Notes: generated from the letters alone by a model not told the origin. Counted from the first letter of the stretch, positions 32,378-43,460 are shown. The stretch: DNA of 64,000 nucleotides from Diabrotica undecimpunctata (GCF_040954645.1 NC_092811.1:117749343-117813342); one strand, 5' to 3'. Translations and numbers: made by a program.

Positions 32378-33212
32378 TATCAGTTTATTTGAAAGATGTG
32401 TTTCCCATATATACCTCTAGTGGTTTTTGTGACTATACATCAGTGAAGACAAGTGAAGACCAGTAATAATATCCTCTAATCCATTCCTGTACTTCTCAGG
32501 ACTTCTGTGATATTCACCAGCGGCTGTATTTTTTTGTAGAGTGGTGAAGCGTGCCTTCCGATAAGTTCGTCATAAAGATCTTTTCTTGTATATTTATAAG
32601 ACTTTGAAATTGTTTTTATTTTATCCGAATAACAATTTTTAGACCATTGCAACTGTCGCGTATATCTCTTGACGTGATTATATTTTACAAGCTTTCTAAT
32701 AGCCATATCCTTTGTTCAAGTCCATATTGTATTACTAAATTAACAAAACGTTTTTTTTATTACACAGAAATAGCAAAAATAATGTTTTTGGAATATAATT
32801 GAAATTGTATAAAATATTTGATCTAAACGCTGTTAAGCAGAAGCAAAATTGTTTAACATTTCTAACTAATTTATATTTTACCGGCTTGTTTAATAAGCCC
32901 TGGGCACGTTATGCATATAGGTTTTGAAAAAAACCACCGATTTTCATAGTAAAATACATACACAAATGCAACGCACCTCTACGAGCAATATTATTTTAAA
33001 TTTTGCCTGTTTATTTTGATGTATTTCAAATTGTAGGAGCGGTTGCGTGGTTTTTTGTTATTAATGATGTACAAATTATTTTCTGTTAACTTTATCCGCA
33101 AACTACACAGTGTGTTGGAAATATAACAAATTGCAGGTTTTACAGAAACTGCTTCAGAAAAAGACAATGTACTTGAATAAAAAATCCTTATTCTACAATA
33201 AACTTTAGTTAA
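32378..33212. other. No recognised gene; one 76-codon minus-strand ORF
   Basis: The ORF at 32706-32476 (MAIRKLVKYNHVKRYTRQLQ, ending YKKIQPLVNITEVLRSTGMD) is basic and not obviously random, but I do not recognise the family. The rest is AT-rich. Confidence 0.35.
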
Positions 33213-33405
33213 CCTTCCATCGGGCGCGGCTGTTCAAATTAATATAACACAAATGTTTTGTGCCAGTATGTGTGTCTCGTAAACATTCAGGAATTTTCGT
33301 CATCAGTGGCATGCTACCTCTCATTATTCTACAGGACGTGATCGGACATTAGTAAATATTCGTTGCTAGAACGAATATATTTAAATATTGTTCATTTTTG
33401 ATATA

Positions 33406-33420
33406 CCGCGCCCATTAGTG
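33406..33420. promoter_or_regulatory. Internal copy of the pB3 terminal motif
   Basis: CCGCGCCCATTAGTG followed by TAA matches the inverted end of pB3 (reverse complement TGGGCGCGG). It lies about 210 bases upstream of the splice acceptor before the coding exon, so it is in the leader or 5' intron, as in pB1 and pB2. Function is inferred. Confidence 0.45.
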
Positions 33421-33913
33421 TAACAAAATTAATTTTGTAAATTTGTGACATTTATTAGTTTGATAATTACTATTTCTTTATACTACTACTACCTTTCCTT
33501 TTTTATTCAAAATTACTTAATTACACGTACACTTACTTCATAAATATCAAACTGATTTACTGCGCCTTGTTGGAGATTTTTTTTTTTAAGTTAACAAATT
33601 TATATTTGCTTTAGGTCGGAAATACGCTTATCATGGCAAATTCTAGTAAAAAGTATAACTTGGAGGATCCTAAAAATGTTGAAGAACTACAAAGATTGAT
33701 GTTTGACGACGACGAAGGTGATCTGCAGGACGATTTTGATGATGAAGAGGATACAGATGCAGAATGTGAAGTCGAACCTCGTGACGGCGATTCAGATACC
33801 GAGCAAGAAGCTAGTGACAATGATGATTACGATGGATCTAATGCAGGTGATAACAACTTTTTTTTTGAAAGAGAAAAAAGTTAAGGAAAGAAGCTCTTAG
33901 AAAAAACAAAATG

Positions 33914-33916
<3 letters not shown>

Positions 33917-33956
<40 letters not shown>
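33917..33956. repeat. (TA)n tail microsatellite
   Basis: About 40 bases of TA at the 3' end of the minus-strand LINE inside pB3. It is either the LINE tail or its expanded target. Confidence 0.9.
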
Positions 33957-33957
<1 letters not shown>

Positions 33958-35485
33958 CGAGTTTATTACAGCTGCCGCCGTTTCTCGCAACCTAGCTTCC
34001 AACGCTTGCGATCGTTCCAGTCATCTACTTGTAGACTCCTATCTTCCATTGCACCTTTTACTTCTTGTCTCCACGATCTTCTTGGTCTTCCCTTTTTCCT
34101 GCGGTTGGTAGGGATCCACTGTAACATTTTTTTTGGCCATCGTTGATCATTCATCCTTTCTACATGGCCATACCATTTCAGCCTTTTGCATTCTATAGTT
34201 TCCAGGACGTCAATGTCTATGCCCATACGCTCTCTGATTTCAGTATTCCTTACTCTATCTCTTCTAGTGAGTTGGCAACATCTTCTCCAATAATTCATTT
34301 CCATTGCTTTTATTTTGGATGCGTCATTTTTATTTATTACCCAAAGCTCTGAACCATATGTAGCAATGCTTTCTATGATACTTTTGTATATCCTAATTTT
34401 TGTGTTTCGGGTGATGTGGTTATTCCAAAGTATACTATTCAGTTGACGTATTGCTGAATTTCCTTGACCAATTCTAGTAGCTATTTTTTTTGTATTCCGA
34501 CCATTGTTTGTAATGTTTACATCGAGATATTTCGAGATATTTATAGCTATCAGTATTTTGAATTTGTTTGCTTCCTAGTTCTAAGTGCTTTCCTTCACCT
34601 CCCACTACTACGTACTCTGTTTTTGATGGAATAATTGATAAGCCCCACTTAGTATATTCTTCATCTATTTTTCGTAACATGTAGTGGATATCATCTTGAT
34701 CTTCTGCAAGTATTACTTGGTCATCAGCAAAATGCAAGCTGTACAGTGTATGGTCTCCAATTTTAACACCCATAGGTTCACATTTTCTTTTCCACATATC
34801 CAAAACCCCCTCCAAATAAATCTTAAAGAGTGTAGGTGCAATGCAGCAGCCTTTTTGAAGCCCTTTGGTCACTTTTATCTTTTTTGTTAGTTTTTGTCCA
34901 ATCTTTATTACACTCGTCATATCATCGTACAACTCCCTTACAGCATTAATGTAAATCGGTGGAATATTCTTGTCTTCTAGCACCTGCTATAGCTTGGCTA
35001 GTGGGACACTGTCATACGCTTTTTGAAGATCAATAAATACCATGTGTGATTACCATATGTGAATACATATAATACCATGTGTGAATACATATTATGTTCC
35101 AAACGCTTTTCTATTGTTTGTTTTAGGCAGAATACATTTTCTATACAAGAACGACCAGTACGAAAGCCACTCTGATCTTCAGCGTCTTCCCAGCAATCTT
35201 TAATTCGGCTTTTAATTATCTTCCCGTAGACTCTACAGATTGAGTTAGTTACACTAAACCCTCGGTAGTTCTTACAATCTTTTCTGTCGCCTTTATTTTT
35301 GTATAGATTGCTGATATATGCAGTTTTCCATTCTGGGGGTAGCTCTTCTCCTCTCAAGAATAAATTAAAAGTATAAGCCAATAGCTGAAATAGTTTGTCA
35401 GGGCCATATTTAATCAGTTCAATGGGTACTCCCCCCGGTCCTGGAGCCTTTCCATTTTTCATAGGTGTATTTGCAAGTTACCAGG
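33919..35485 (-). mobile_element. RTE-like LINE inserted in pB3
   Basis: TGTAATA at 33912-33918 and 35486-35492 is a candidate 7-bp target duplication. The 3' end is the TA run, the 5' end is truncated near 35485 (reading TPGNLQIHL just before KMKNGKAPGP). A local duplication of about 25 bp lies at 35035-35095 (AATACCATGTGTGA repeated), which helps explain a frame break. The insertion splits the pB3 transposase between its acidic N-terminus and its DDE core. Confidence 0.75.
33966..35462 (-). pseudogene. RTE-like reverse transcriptase remnant
   Basis: Minus-strand blocks: MKNGKAPGPGGVPIELIKYG, PPEWKTAYISNLYKNKGD, CKNYRGFSVTNSICRVYGKI and QSGFRTGRSCIENVF (35462-35098). A duplicated, frameshifted stretch follows where the box A Asp should be (F-I-D-L-Q-K-A-Y-D can be read in another frame near 35010). 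Then come KGLQKGCCIAPTLFKIYLEG, LYSLHFADDQVILAEDQDDI (box C as FADD, near 34720) and SKTEYVVVGGE (34983-34474), and a C-terminal block at 34304-33966 with RRDRVRNTEIRERMGID, RLKWYGHVERMND and GRPRRSWRQEVK. Not functional. Confidence 0.82.
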
Positions 35486-36716
35486 TGTAATAGATTTGCA
35501 AGAATGACAATAACTCTTTTGGAGTTTCATTATGGATGACGAAATATTACGTATAATTGTACAACAGACCAACCAATATATTGAAAATGTTAAATTGCTC
35601 TTCAAAGGCAATGGAGACGCCAGGCCTATAGACATTGTTGAACTGAAAGTATTTATAGGTCTCTTATACTTGGCTGGTGTTCACAGAACTAACAGACAAA
35701 GTGTGGAAGACCCGTGGGGATATGACGGGATGGTAATAAAAAATTCCTACTGGTCATAAACATCAAAAGATTTAAGTTTATTATGCATTGTGTGCGATTT
35801 GATGATCGCACTACTAGAAAAGGACGAAAAAAAACCAACAAAATTGGAGCAAATCGAGACATTTTTACAATGTTAGTGAACAATTCACAGAAATCCTATA
35901 GTTTAGGACGCAACATTACGATTGATGAGAAATTGGAAGGCTTTCGTAAACGATGCTGTTTTATGCAATACATACCAAATATACCTAATAAATACATATA
36001 TAAATATATGCAGGATTACAACCTGAAGGCATATTTCGATTAAACAATTCACCGTCGTATGCGACTTTGTCAATCTATTTATCAGACAGGACAAAATGTT
36101 AATACTGATAACTGGTTTACCAGTATTCCATTGATAGATGAGTTACGACGTAAAAACGTTTTTTATGTTGGCACGTTGACAAAAAAAAAATAAAATCGAA
36201 GTTCTACCTGAATTCCTTCCAAATAAGAAAAGAGCTAATATTAGTAGCTTGTTTGCCGTCAAAAATAGGTGCACTTTGGTTTCTTACGTTCCCAGAAAAA
36301 AAAAATATGTAATTTTGGCTACAAGTCTACATAAAGATTTCTCTATTGATCTTGAAACAGGAGATAAAAAGAAGCCATTTATTATCACCTTTTACAATCA
36401 CACCACAGGCGGAGTTGACAAAACAGATAAATTGTGTGTATCATAAAAAGTGTGTCAATACTGAGGTAATATATTTTGGCAATTATCAAAATGTTATTTA
36501 AAGAAACAAATTTTTGAAAGATTTGTTACATGCATTAGTTTTACCTCATATAGTTCGACGAAGTTCAGAAACATCAGGAATTCATATCGGCCTGCAACAA
36601 CGCCTAAAACAATTTGCCCCATTAATACCAGGCGAACAGAAAACAGAAAATGAACATGTCGGAAAACGCAAGAGATGTCATACTTGCATTGGACAAAGAC
36701 GATTAATTTAGTATAA

Positions 36717-37659
36717 AATCCCGTTTTCACACTACGTCTTATTGTACGTTTTGTGGGTCATATAAAACGTACGACAAAATGTACGTTTTGGCCAGTGTAT
36801 ACACACTACGTTTTTCCTTCCGTTTTCTACCTCATTTCTAATTCCGAGTCTTGAGTTGTGTGAAGTTTGTTTAGTGTTTCTTTTTTATTATGGAGGAAAC
36901 ACGGCTGCTTTCTTTTATTTTTTCAACTATAAAGATACTACGACTGAGGAAAAAAGGGGATGAAGAGGGAAAAGACAAGATGGTCAAGAGAGTGGGCTTC
37001 TAAAAAGAAGCCAGTATTCCCACGTCTCATTACTAAAAGAGGCGAACCAGATGACTGGCGTAATTATTTGCAAATGGACACCTCAGCCTATTGTCAATTG
37101 CTAGAGTTGGTAACACCATACATATTGAAATAAGACACCTCATGAGAAAAGCCATTACACCCCATGAAAGACTCACAGCAACTCTCAGATATCTTACGAC
37201 AGGACGCAGCGTCAAGGACTTGGAGTTCACAATCATAATGTCCAAACCAGCGTTAAGCCAAATAATTCCTGAAACCTGTAATGCAATCTACTTGGTTTTA
37301 AAATATAACTACTTAAAAACTTTTATACAATTCAATAAATTCCCCGAGAAAATCGTGGGTGCATTGCCGCAAATCTGACATTATTAGGCTTTTTTTGGGA
37401 AAATAAAACGAACTGCAGTGGAACTAGTCGTGAAATAAGTCAAGATCGGACGACTTGTCTGAACATGTATTTTCACGTAACGTTTTATCCTATCAGTTCT
37501 CGCAAAACTATGCTTCTCCCATCATTTCTACGATCTAACCTTGGATTTCATTTCGATTCGACAAGACGTACGTTTTGCTGTTTACATGCCACGTTTTATT
37601 GTATAGGATTTGTCCTATCCAACAAAACGTACAATAAGACGTAGCGTGAAAACCGGCCT
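36717..37659 (+). mobile_element. PIF/Harbinger-like element inserted in pB3, TAA duplication
   Basis: TAA at 36714-36716 and 37660-37662 flanks ends AATCCCGTTTTCAC and, reversed, AGGCCGGTTTTCAC. The two ends then share ACTACGTC-type sequence (TACGTCTTATTGTACGTTTT in both) for about 30 more bases. ACGTACGTTTTG-type repeats recur inside. At 943 bp it carries only the first part of a transposase. Removing the element and one TAA rejoins the pB3 Cys-rich C-terminus in frame, which confirms the boundaries. Confidence 0.88.
36890..37378 (+). pseudogene. Harbinger-like transposase, N-terminal half only
   Basis: ATG 36890 begins MEETRLLSFIFSTIKI. After a frame change the strand reads RRWSREWASKKKPVFPRL, DDWRNYLQMDTSAYCQLLEL, EIRHLMRKAITPHERLTATL, RYLTTGRSVKDLEFTIIMSK and SQIIPETCNAIYLVLK. 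This is the helix-rich N-terminal half of PIF/Harbinger transposases (ISP/THERL...TLRYLATG...IIPETC). The reading ends at FPEKIVGALPQI. The catalytic DDE half is deleted, so the copy depends on another transposase. Two frames are needed. Confidence 0.8.
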
Positions 37660-38527
37660 TAACTGCAAAAAATGTAAGAAACCCATTTGTCTAAATCACA
37701 TACGACAGCTTTTGCAATATGTGTAGTCAGATATTTACAGAAATACCACAAAATGTCATGAATGAGGAAAGGAAATATAATACAGAACTTGCTTATGTTT
37801 TTTTTACGAGTACTACGTCAGATTTTATAAGTTAGTTACCTTTTGCGTTCATGATTTGTATTTGAATGTATTTTTAAGTTTTTATGTACTTATGTACATG
37901 GATGGCATGTATTAAATGTATAGTATTAAAATAAGTTGTTATTTACAACAAGAGGCGTAAACAGCCGCGTAATCAATTTGATACCGTGAAAGACCGCGCC
38001 TGATGAAAAGTTAACTTCTTTAATTCTTTTTTTATCATGGCAATTTGAAAATTGAATTGAACATACATACATAATGGTTCTTCTTCTATCGTTAACTGAC
38101 GAGGGAAGTGCGTCTAGCTTTGATGGATTTTCTTCAATTATTTTCTGTTTTTCGCTATTTTTGTTGCTTCTTGTCAAGATTTATCCTTATTTTGTACCAT
38201 CTCTGCAACGTCTCCGTTCCACTCTTTTATTGGTTTGTCCCTTCTGCTTTTCCCTATTAGTCTAATTCCCCACACTCTTTTTACTTGCCTGTTACTCTCC
38301 ATCGATGTTATTTGACCAAACCATACTAATTTTTGTCTTCTTTATTTTAAGTTAGTTTCTTATTTCCTTATTTCTGAGTCTGTTAGTCCTTCTTCCCTTA
38401 TTGTTCCTTTCTGTTATTACATCCCTTCTACTTGTATTCTATTTTGGTGTCTACTGTTTAAAATCCAGTTTTTTGCTCCATATGCCAATGTTGACCAATA
38501 TATTGTTTTTTTCGTTTTTTTTTTTAT

Positions 38528-39484
38528 TGAAGTTGTACTTCTATACGCGCGTTCGACGTTGGAAATTTGTACGGGAGTAAATTGGCAAAATCATTACATA
38601 TGTAAGATATAGGTAAGAGAGAGACAGAAGATATATTTTCTCTCTCTTTAATAAAAATGTTCCTTTTGTAAATATATTTAATATTTATTAATATTATTAT
38701 TTTTTTATATTAATTCGGTAGATACATACATTTGGCCAAAGTCTTTTACAAATAAATATTTTTCCTGGAACTTCTATGATTCGTAATAACCTTTCCATTT
38801 TTGGAATACATTAAATAAATAAACACAAACACAAAATACAACCAAAAAACTGACATCTTAATAATGTTCTTGTCAAATAATGACATTGATTAGCCACCTT
38901 ATTATTTAAGGTTACTGGTCGTATGAGTTGAAGCGTGGTATTTAGAACCAGAAGTCGCGAGTTCGATCCCAATGAGGGAATATATTTTTTTTAATTATTA
39001 TGTTCTGATTTCTGTCACTTTGGTTTTAAAAATCAAAGAATGAAAAAATCATAATATCTTTTTTAATATTGTTTCGATAATTTTATACATTATTTAATTT
39101 TCCAAACTATTTTATTTATCATTGAATATTTAGTACATAATATAGTAGTCATGGGCGTAGAGATGAAAGGGTCAAATATAATGATTGTTATTTTAAATTT
39201 CTTTTATTTATATGTTTATATGTATGAAGATAAATCTCAAAAAAGGTCGATTTTATTTTTAAATTAAGATTTTTTGGAATATATATGATACTAGTGACGT
39301 AAGCTATCTGGGAAGTAAGAGTTATTCTTTCACCGATAGTTAATTTAATAAGATTTTCACAATTTAGTGGGGATTTAGTAATTATTGTGCAGATTGACTC
39401 CCATATAAATTTGTAATGGCGAACGCGTGTATAGAAGTATAACTTCTACCGGCAGTCCCACTGGACTGCCACACCTGTTTTTTT
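38528..39484 (+). mobile_element. Family X copy B (uninterrupted)
   Basis: Left end TGAAGTTGTACTTCTATACG (38528 on), right inverted end near 39427-39450, hairpin GGCAGTCC-CACT-GGACTGCC at about 39451-39470, then a T-run to 39484. The internal GAGA/TCTC hairpin (38617-38648) and the A/B-box segment (38916-38970) are as in copy A. It is 957 bp, more than 90 percent similar by eye to copy A outside copy A's insert. It lies inside a LINE remnant. Confidence 0.78.
38916..38970 (+). promoter_or_regulatory. Pol III A/B-box-like segment in family X copy B
   Basis: TGGTCGTATGAG (38916-38927) is A-box-like and GAGTTCGATCCC (38959-38970) contains the B-box core GTTCGATCC. Spacing is 31 bases. A T-run that could stop Pol III ends the element 510 bases downstream. 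Confidence 0.5.
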
Positions 39485-40217
39485 CTTTTCTATTTATTCT
39501 ATCCTGAAATAGTTTTCGCCACTATCTAGTCTATTGTTGAGATTTTTGTCGATGTCTTCTCTGTTATTTATCACTTTTCGAAGGTATTTGTTGATATATT
39601 AGTTGTATTTTTTTACTTATGTGTTCCATTTTTCTAAATTGTACTTCAGTTTTTCTGTTGTTTGAGCGAACTATGTCATCTGCAAATATGCATACCTTTG
39701 CTTTTATCATTTGCAGTATATTCTATCTTCTACAGTAATTTTTAAAGATTATCTTTCATTCTCCCACTATATCTTATGTTTTTATTGTATTTTTTGTTGT
39801 CTTATATATACTTTTAGTTGCTTCTATTAGGCCTTCGCCTACTTGTTTTTTTTTCAGGCTTCCCTGTACAGTTTTTATCTTAACTTTTTAAACTTATGTA
39901 TACTTCTTTATTTTTCTCTGTTACCTGTTGCATGATAAATAAATAGTCTTGTGTGTTATGTCCTTTTCTAACTCCACTTTGCACTTCCCATAGTTTATGT
40001 TTTATTTCTATTTTTTTTTTCCATAATTATTAGATTAGGATATTAGGATTAGATTTAGGATGCGTAATAATTTTTTCTTCTATATATTTGAACATATCTG
40101 GACTGGATTTTTTTAATAGAAATAGATAAAAATGGTATTAGATTTAATTTCAACAGGGCATCCGACAGCCGCTTATACGTATTTCAACCTCATTAGGTAT
40201 CATCAAGCGACATATGC

Positions 40218-40237
40218 AGAGGCTCTGCGGAGCCTCT
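40218..40237. repeat. Perfect 8-bp hairpin
   Basis: AGAGGCTC-TGCG-GAGCCTCT, a perfect stem with a 4-base loop, in a GC-richer patch (about 40150-40240) of unknown origin. Confidence 0.8.
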
Positions 40238-40324
40238 TTGATAAAAAAATATTTGATTAATCCAATATTCCAATCCAATAAAAAATAATTGATCCAATTT
40301 TCTTAATTTTTGTTGTTTTAACAT

Positions 40325-40385
40325 GTAGTTTCTTCTTCAACTGTGGGTTCTTTCTGTTTTCGAAGTTCTTGCATTTTATTTAAGT
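40325..40385 (-). repeat. 3'-end scrap of the LINE at 25028-26765
   Basis: The minus strand reads AAAATGCAAGAACTTCG, AAACAGAAAGAACCCACAG and TTGAAGAAGAAACTAC, matching 26710-26760 of the twin-primed LINE with a few changes. Nothing upstream of it survives here. Confidence 0.65.
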
Positions 40386-41061
<676 letters not shown>

Positions 41062-41089
41062 CCTACGATATGACCTGCTTCGCACCATA

Positions 41090-41216
41090 CTTCAAGGTAG
41101 AGTGTGCATGAGAAAAGAGGTCCGGACTTTTCAGGGCAGCAGTCAACAAAGTCGGAATAGCCATGGTAGTGTCCAACATCCGTAACGAATAGGCACCATA
41201 AGAAGAAGAAGAAACC
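41090..41216 (+). repeat. LINE 3'-end scrap, GAA-tailed family (copy 3)
   Basis: It reads [18 protein letters not shown] in one frame and [20 protein letters not shown] in the coding frame, then GCACCATAAGAAGAAGAAG. The latter is the last segment of the GAA-tailed LINE (compare LFRAAVSKVRIAMMVANLLR at 58476 on). It directly abuts a transposase fragment. Confidence 0.75.
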
Positions 41217-42085
41217 TTGTTTATACCGATGAGTCGTGGAGTAACGTCGGTGCTTCAGTCAAAAAAGAATTAAGGGACACAACGATCAAGAATCGACGTG
41301 ATTCCTTCATAAAAGGGCTCTCTACTGGACTAAAAGCTCCAACCCAAAGAGATCCTCGGTTTGTTTTTCTTCTTGCTAGAAGCCAAACTGGTTTTGTGGC
41401 ATGTGCCGAATTAACTTTCTAAGCCAAGAAGGGAACCGCTGATTGCCACGACGAAATGGACAGGGATCTATATGAATAATGGTTTGAGAAGACGTTAATA
41501 CCAAACTTACCAAAAGACAAAAGAAACCTTATCGTGTTGGATAACGCATCATACACCTCTCGCAAATTTGATTTCCCGAAAAAATTGTACAGTAAAAGGC
41601 AAATCAAGGATTAGCTAATCAAAGAGAACATTTTCTTCGAGGAAGACTACTTAAAAAGTGAAGTACTGGATACTGCAGCCTCATTTAGAGACGAGTACGA
41701 CAAGTACAAAATTGAAACAATTGCGGAAAAATATGGCATTAAGATTTTCAGACTGCCGTCTTACCATTGCGTACTGAACCCGATTGAGATGATGTGGAGT
41801 CAAGTGAAAAGGTATGTGGCTTCAAACAACATCGATTTTAAAGAAAAAACGGTATAACGGTTGATAAAAAAAGCTTACCAACGCATATCTAAAGAGCATT
41901 GGTATAGTTATGTGAACCACGTCAAGAAAGTAGAAGAAAAAATGTTTGTGATGGACAATTTGCAGGAAGATATTGAACCGGTGATAATTAATATAGGAGA
42001 TGATTCAGAGGATGAGGACGATGGATTGCGATTAGTATTAATTAACGAAAAATATCTCAGACTTAATGCTCATTTGTTTTTTTAA
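41217..42085 (+). pseudogene. DDE transposase fragment (Tc1/mariner superfamily, long D-E spacing)
   Basis: The plus strand reads [18 protein letters not shown] (first Asp), DSFIKGLSTGLKAPTQRD, VFLLARSQTGFVACAEL, WFEKTLIPNLPKDKRNLIVL then DNASYTSR (second Asp at 41540) and FRLPSYHCVLNPIEMMWSQV (Glu at 41786). The Glu codon is 82 codons after the Asp codon. An acidic tail (NIGDDSEDEDDG) follows. Four in-frame stops break it and the N-terminal DNA-binding part is missing, but that part exists in the relative at 22690-23273. The wide spacing resembles the DD82E group of IS630-Tc1-mariner elements. I cite that group from memory. Confidence 0.75.
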
Positions 42086-42149
42086 ATACTGTACGTACAG
42101 TACATTTCAGTTATGATCTCCTTGTGTATTTTATGTATATATATTTACC

Positions 42150-42296
42150 GTGTCGTGTAGGGTAGTGGTAGCCGAGAGTGGTATCAACAGACATCCGCTA
42201 ATCTGTTTCATGCTGCCGTTAACAAAGATATTATTGCCAATATGATCGCCAACATTCGATAATCAGGCAGGATACTGAAAGACGAAGAAGAAGATA
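42150..42296 (+). repeat. LINE 3'-end scrap, GAA-tailed family (copy 4)
   Basis: The coding frame gives WYQQTSANLFHAAVNKDIIA then NMIANIR and stop, followed by GACGAAGAAGAAGATATA. It is the end of the same LINE as copy 3. Copies 3 and 4 bracket the DDE fragment. Confidence 0.7.
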
Positions 42297-43097
42297 TACC
42301 TTTTCAGTTTTTATTAAAAGCTTAAGTTTAATTGTGTTTAGTTGATATTAGTTATGTCCTATAAAGTTATTTGTCGCTACCATCGGTCGCTTTTCCGGAG
42401 TTCCATCTAGCTGTGTACAGTTATTTACATGCCATAAAAGGAAAACGTTATATTCATCATTGAAAATTTAAATTTTCAGCTTTATAGCTAATGACAAGTA
42501 AGATTTTAGGATTATTTCAATCTGTAAGCCTTGTAATGGTACATTATAATTTGTCCTTTGTGATAATAAGTGAATGTAAATAAGGGCAAAAGCCACAATT
42601 TTAGAATTAAGTTATTTATGCTACAGGGTTTGCTGTAGTCGTAAAGCCAAAAAACTAAAAATAAAAATTTTGGTAAATAAAAAATTGAATCGAAATTTAA
42701 AAAGAAAATTAATTTCAGATTGCAAAATTGATATTTTTATTAACTGTATTTTGCATTTTCAGACTTCTTAAAAGTTGCCTAGTAAGCATTTGAATAAACA
42801 AATACACATGATTTTGGCATCATTTGGAATATTTATCACGAATCAATCACAAGTCTATATAGCCACGTATTAGCATAACTTTCTTCGAGAGTAAACAGTA
42901 GCTCACACTGAGCGTAAAAATGCGCATTATTTAGACTATTTTGAAACCTACCCTGTGTTATATAGGACAATATCAAGAACAACTCATCAGTCCATGCAAC
43001 AGCAAATTTTTTGTTATTTGGTTATATAATGCTCCAAGTTAAAAAACGGTACTAAATGACGAGTCATTTTCAGGTTACAAGCAAAGCAGTAACATCT
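42297..43097. other. AT-rich intergenic sequence, no recognised gene
   Basis: No motif is recognised on either strand. Confidence 0.4.
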
Positions 43098-43133
43098 CCA
43101 GAAGATGCCAACCCCTAGTGTTGGCGAAACGTC
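43098..43133 (+). other. Hammerhead-like motif (degenerate)
   Basis: CCAGAAGA is followed by a 6-bp stem (GCCAAC at 43107-43112 with GTTGGC at 43120-43125, loop CCCTAGT) and then GAAAC-GTC. A hammerhead core needs CUGANGA, stem II, then GAAA. Here only the U is replaced by A. It may be a relic of a Penelope-like or other retroelement hammerhead. Outer stems were not established. Confidence 0.35.
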
Positions 43134-43189
43134 GATAACTAATCTCAGAAGACAACGGCCTAACAGCCCGAACGAACAGTTTAACAAGT

Positions 43190-43460
43190 AAGATGCCAAT
43201 AGTTAGATTTACCATAAACTCAGTATGGAGCAAGTCCACAGCACAAACCGCTGCCTACTTAACTTTTGGACGTGATCTGCAAACTCTAGATCAAGTTAAT
43301 CGAGATATCTGCCAAGTTGTAGAACCTGAGAATTTTATATCTTAGATAACGCTGTACATAAACGCAAGGTTAAAACATGGTATTAATCAAGGATAAAGCA
43401 TGACAACGCCCAGGATAGGCCAAAGCAATATGCAGATCGATGTTTAAAGAAACCTAGTCC
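43190..43460 (+). pseudogene. LTR-retroelement integrase C-terminal fragment
   Basis: The plus strand reads MPIVRFTINSVWSKSTAQTA and AYLTFGRDLQTLDQVN, then after stops DNAQDRPKQYADRC-like sequence (PRIGQSNMQID in one frame, with DRPKQYADR in the next). The pattern A-I-N-x-x-x-x-x-S-T-x-x-x-P/A-A-x-x-x-F-G-R-E/D-L followed by a basic RxxK-x-Y-x-D-R segment is the region just after the DDE core in gypsy-type integrases. No LTRs or other pol domains are nearby. It is a small dead relic. Confidence 0.65.

Larger units (their letters stand above)
33633..37726 (+). pseudogene. piggyBac-like transposase pB3 (broken, split by a LINE and a Harbinger element)
   Basis: The N-terminus at 33633 reads MANSSKKYNLEDPKNVEELQ with a very acidic stretch (DDFDDEEDTDAE), preceded by an acceptor-like TTTGCTTTAG. 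After the LINE the protein resumes with MDDEILRIIVQQTNQYIENV (35532), KVFIGLLYLAGVHRTNRQ, FDDRTTRKGRKKTNK, ITIDEKLEGFRKRCCF (first Asp, near 35923), NTDNWFTSIPLIDELRRKN (second Asp, near 36105), then HTTGGVDKTDKLC (third Asp, near 36418), LPHIVRR and KRKRCHTCIGQRR. The Harbinger element interrupts at 36717. Beyond it CKKCKKPICLNHIRQLL completes the Cys-rich C-terminus. Stops and frameshifts occur throughout, so it is inactive. Confidence 0.85.
33213..38010 (+). mobile_element. piggyBac-like DNA transposon pB3 with two nested insertions
   Basis: TTAA at 33209-33212 and 38011-38014 flanks inverted ends CCTTCCATCGGGCGCGG (33213-33229) and, reversed, CTTTTCATCAGGCGCGG (37994-38010), 14 of 17 matching. 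A further CCGCGCCC copy lies at 33406. Between the ends are transposase pieces, an RTE-like LINE (33919-35485) and a truncated Harbinger element (36717-37659). Without the inserts pB3 would be about 2.3 kb, like pB1 and pB2. Confidence 0.85.
38015..40130 (-). mobile_element. LINE remnant split by family X copy B
   Basis: Minus-strand coding debris appears on both sides of copy B. From 40130 to 39488 it reads KVCIFADDIVRSNNRKTEVQ followed by FRKMEHISKK (box C as FADD) and a degenerate linker. From 38520 to 38015 it reads GIWSKKLDFKQ, RRDVITERNNKGRRTNRLRN-like sequence, KEIRNLKIKKTKISMVWSN, then a basic tail. This order is the RT catalytic box followed by the C-terminal domain of an endonuclease/RT LINE. 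It is heavily decayed. The left end abuts the right TTAA of pB3. Confidence 0.6.

Noticed and set aside
43190..43460. Possible endogenous virus from the integrase-like fragment.
   Set aside because: Only about 90 codons of a gypsy-type integrase region remain, with no envelope, LTR or other retroviral gene nearby; an LTR-retrotransposon relic is the simpler reading.
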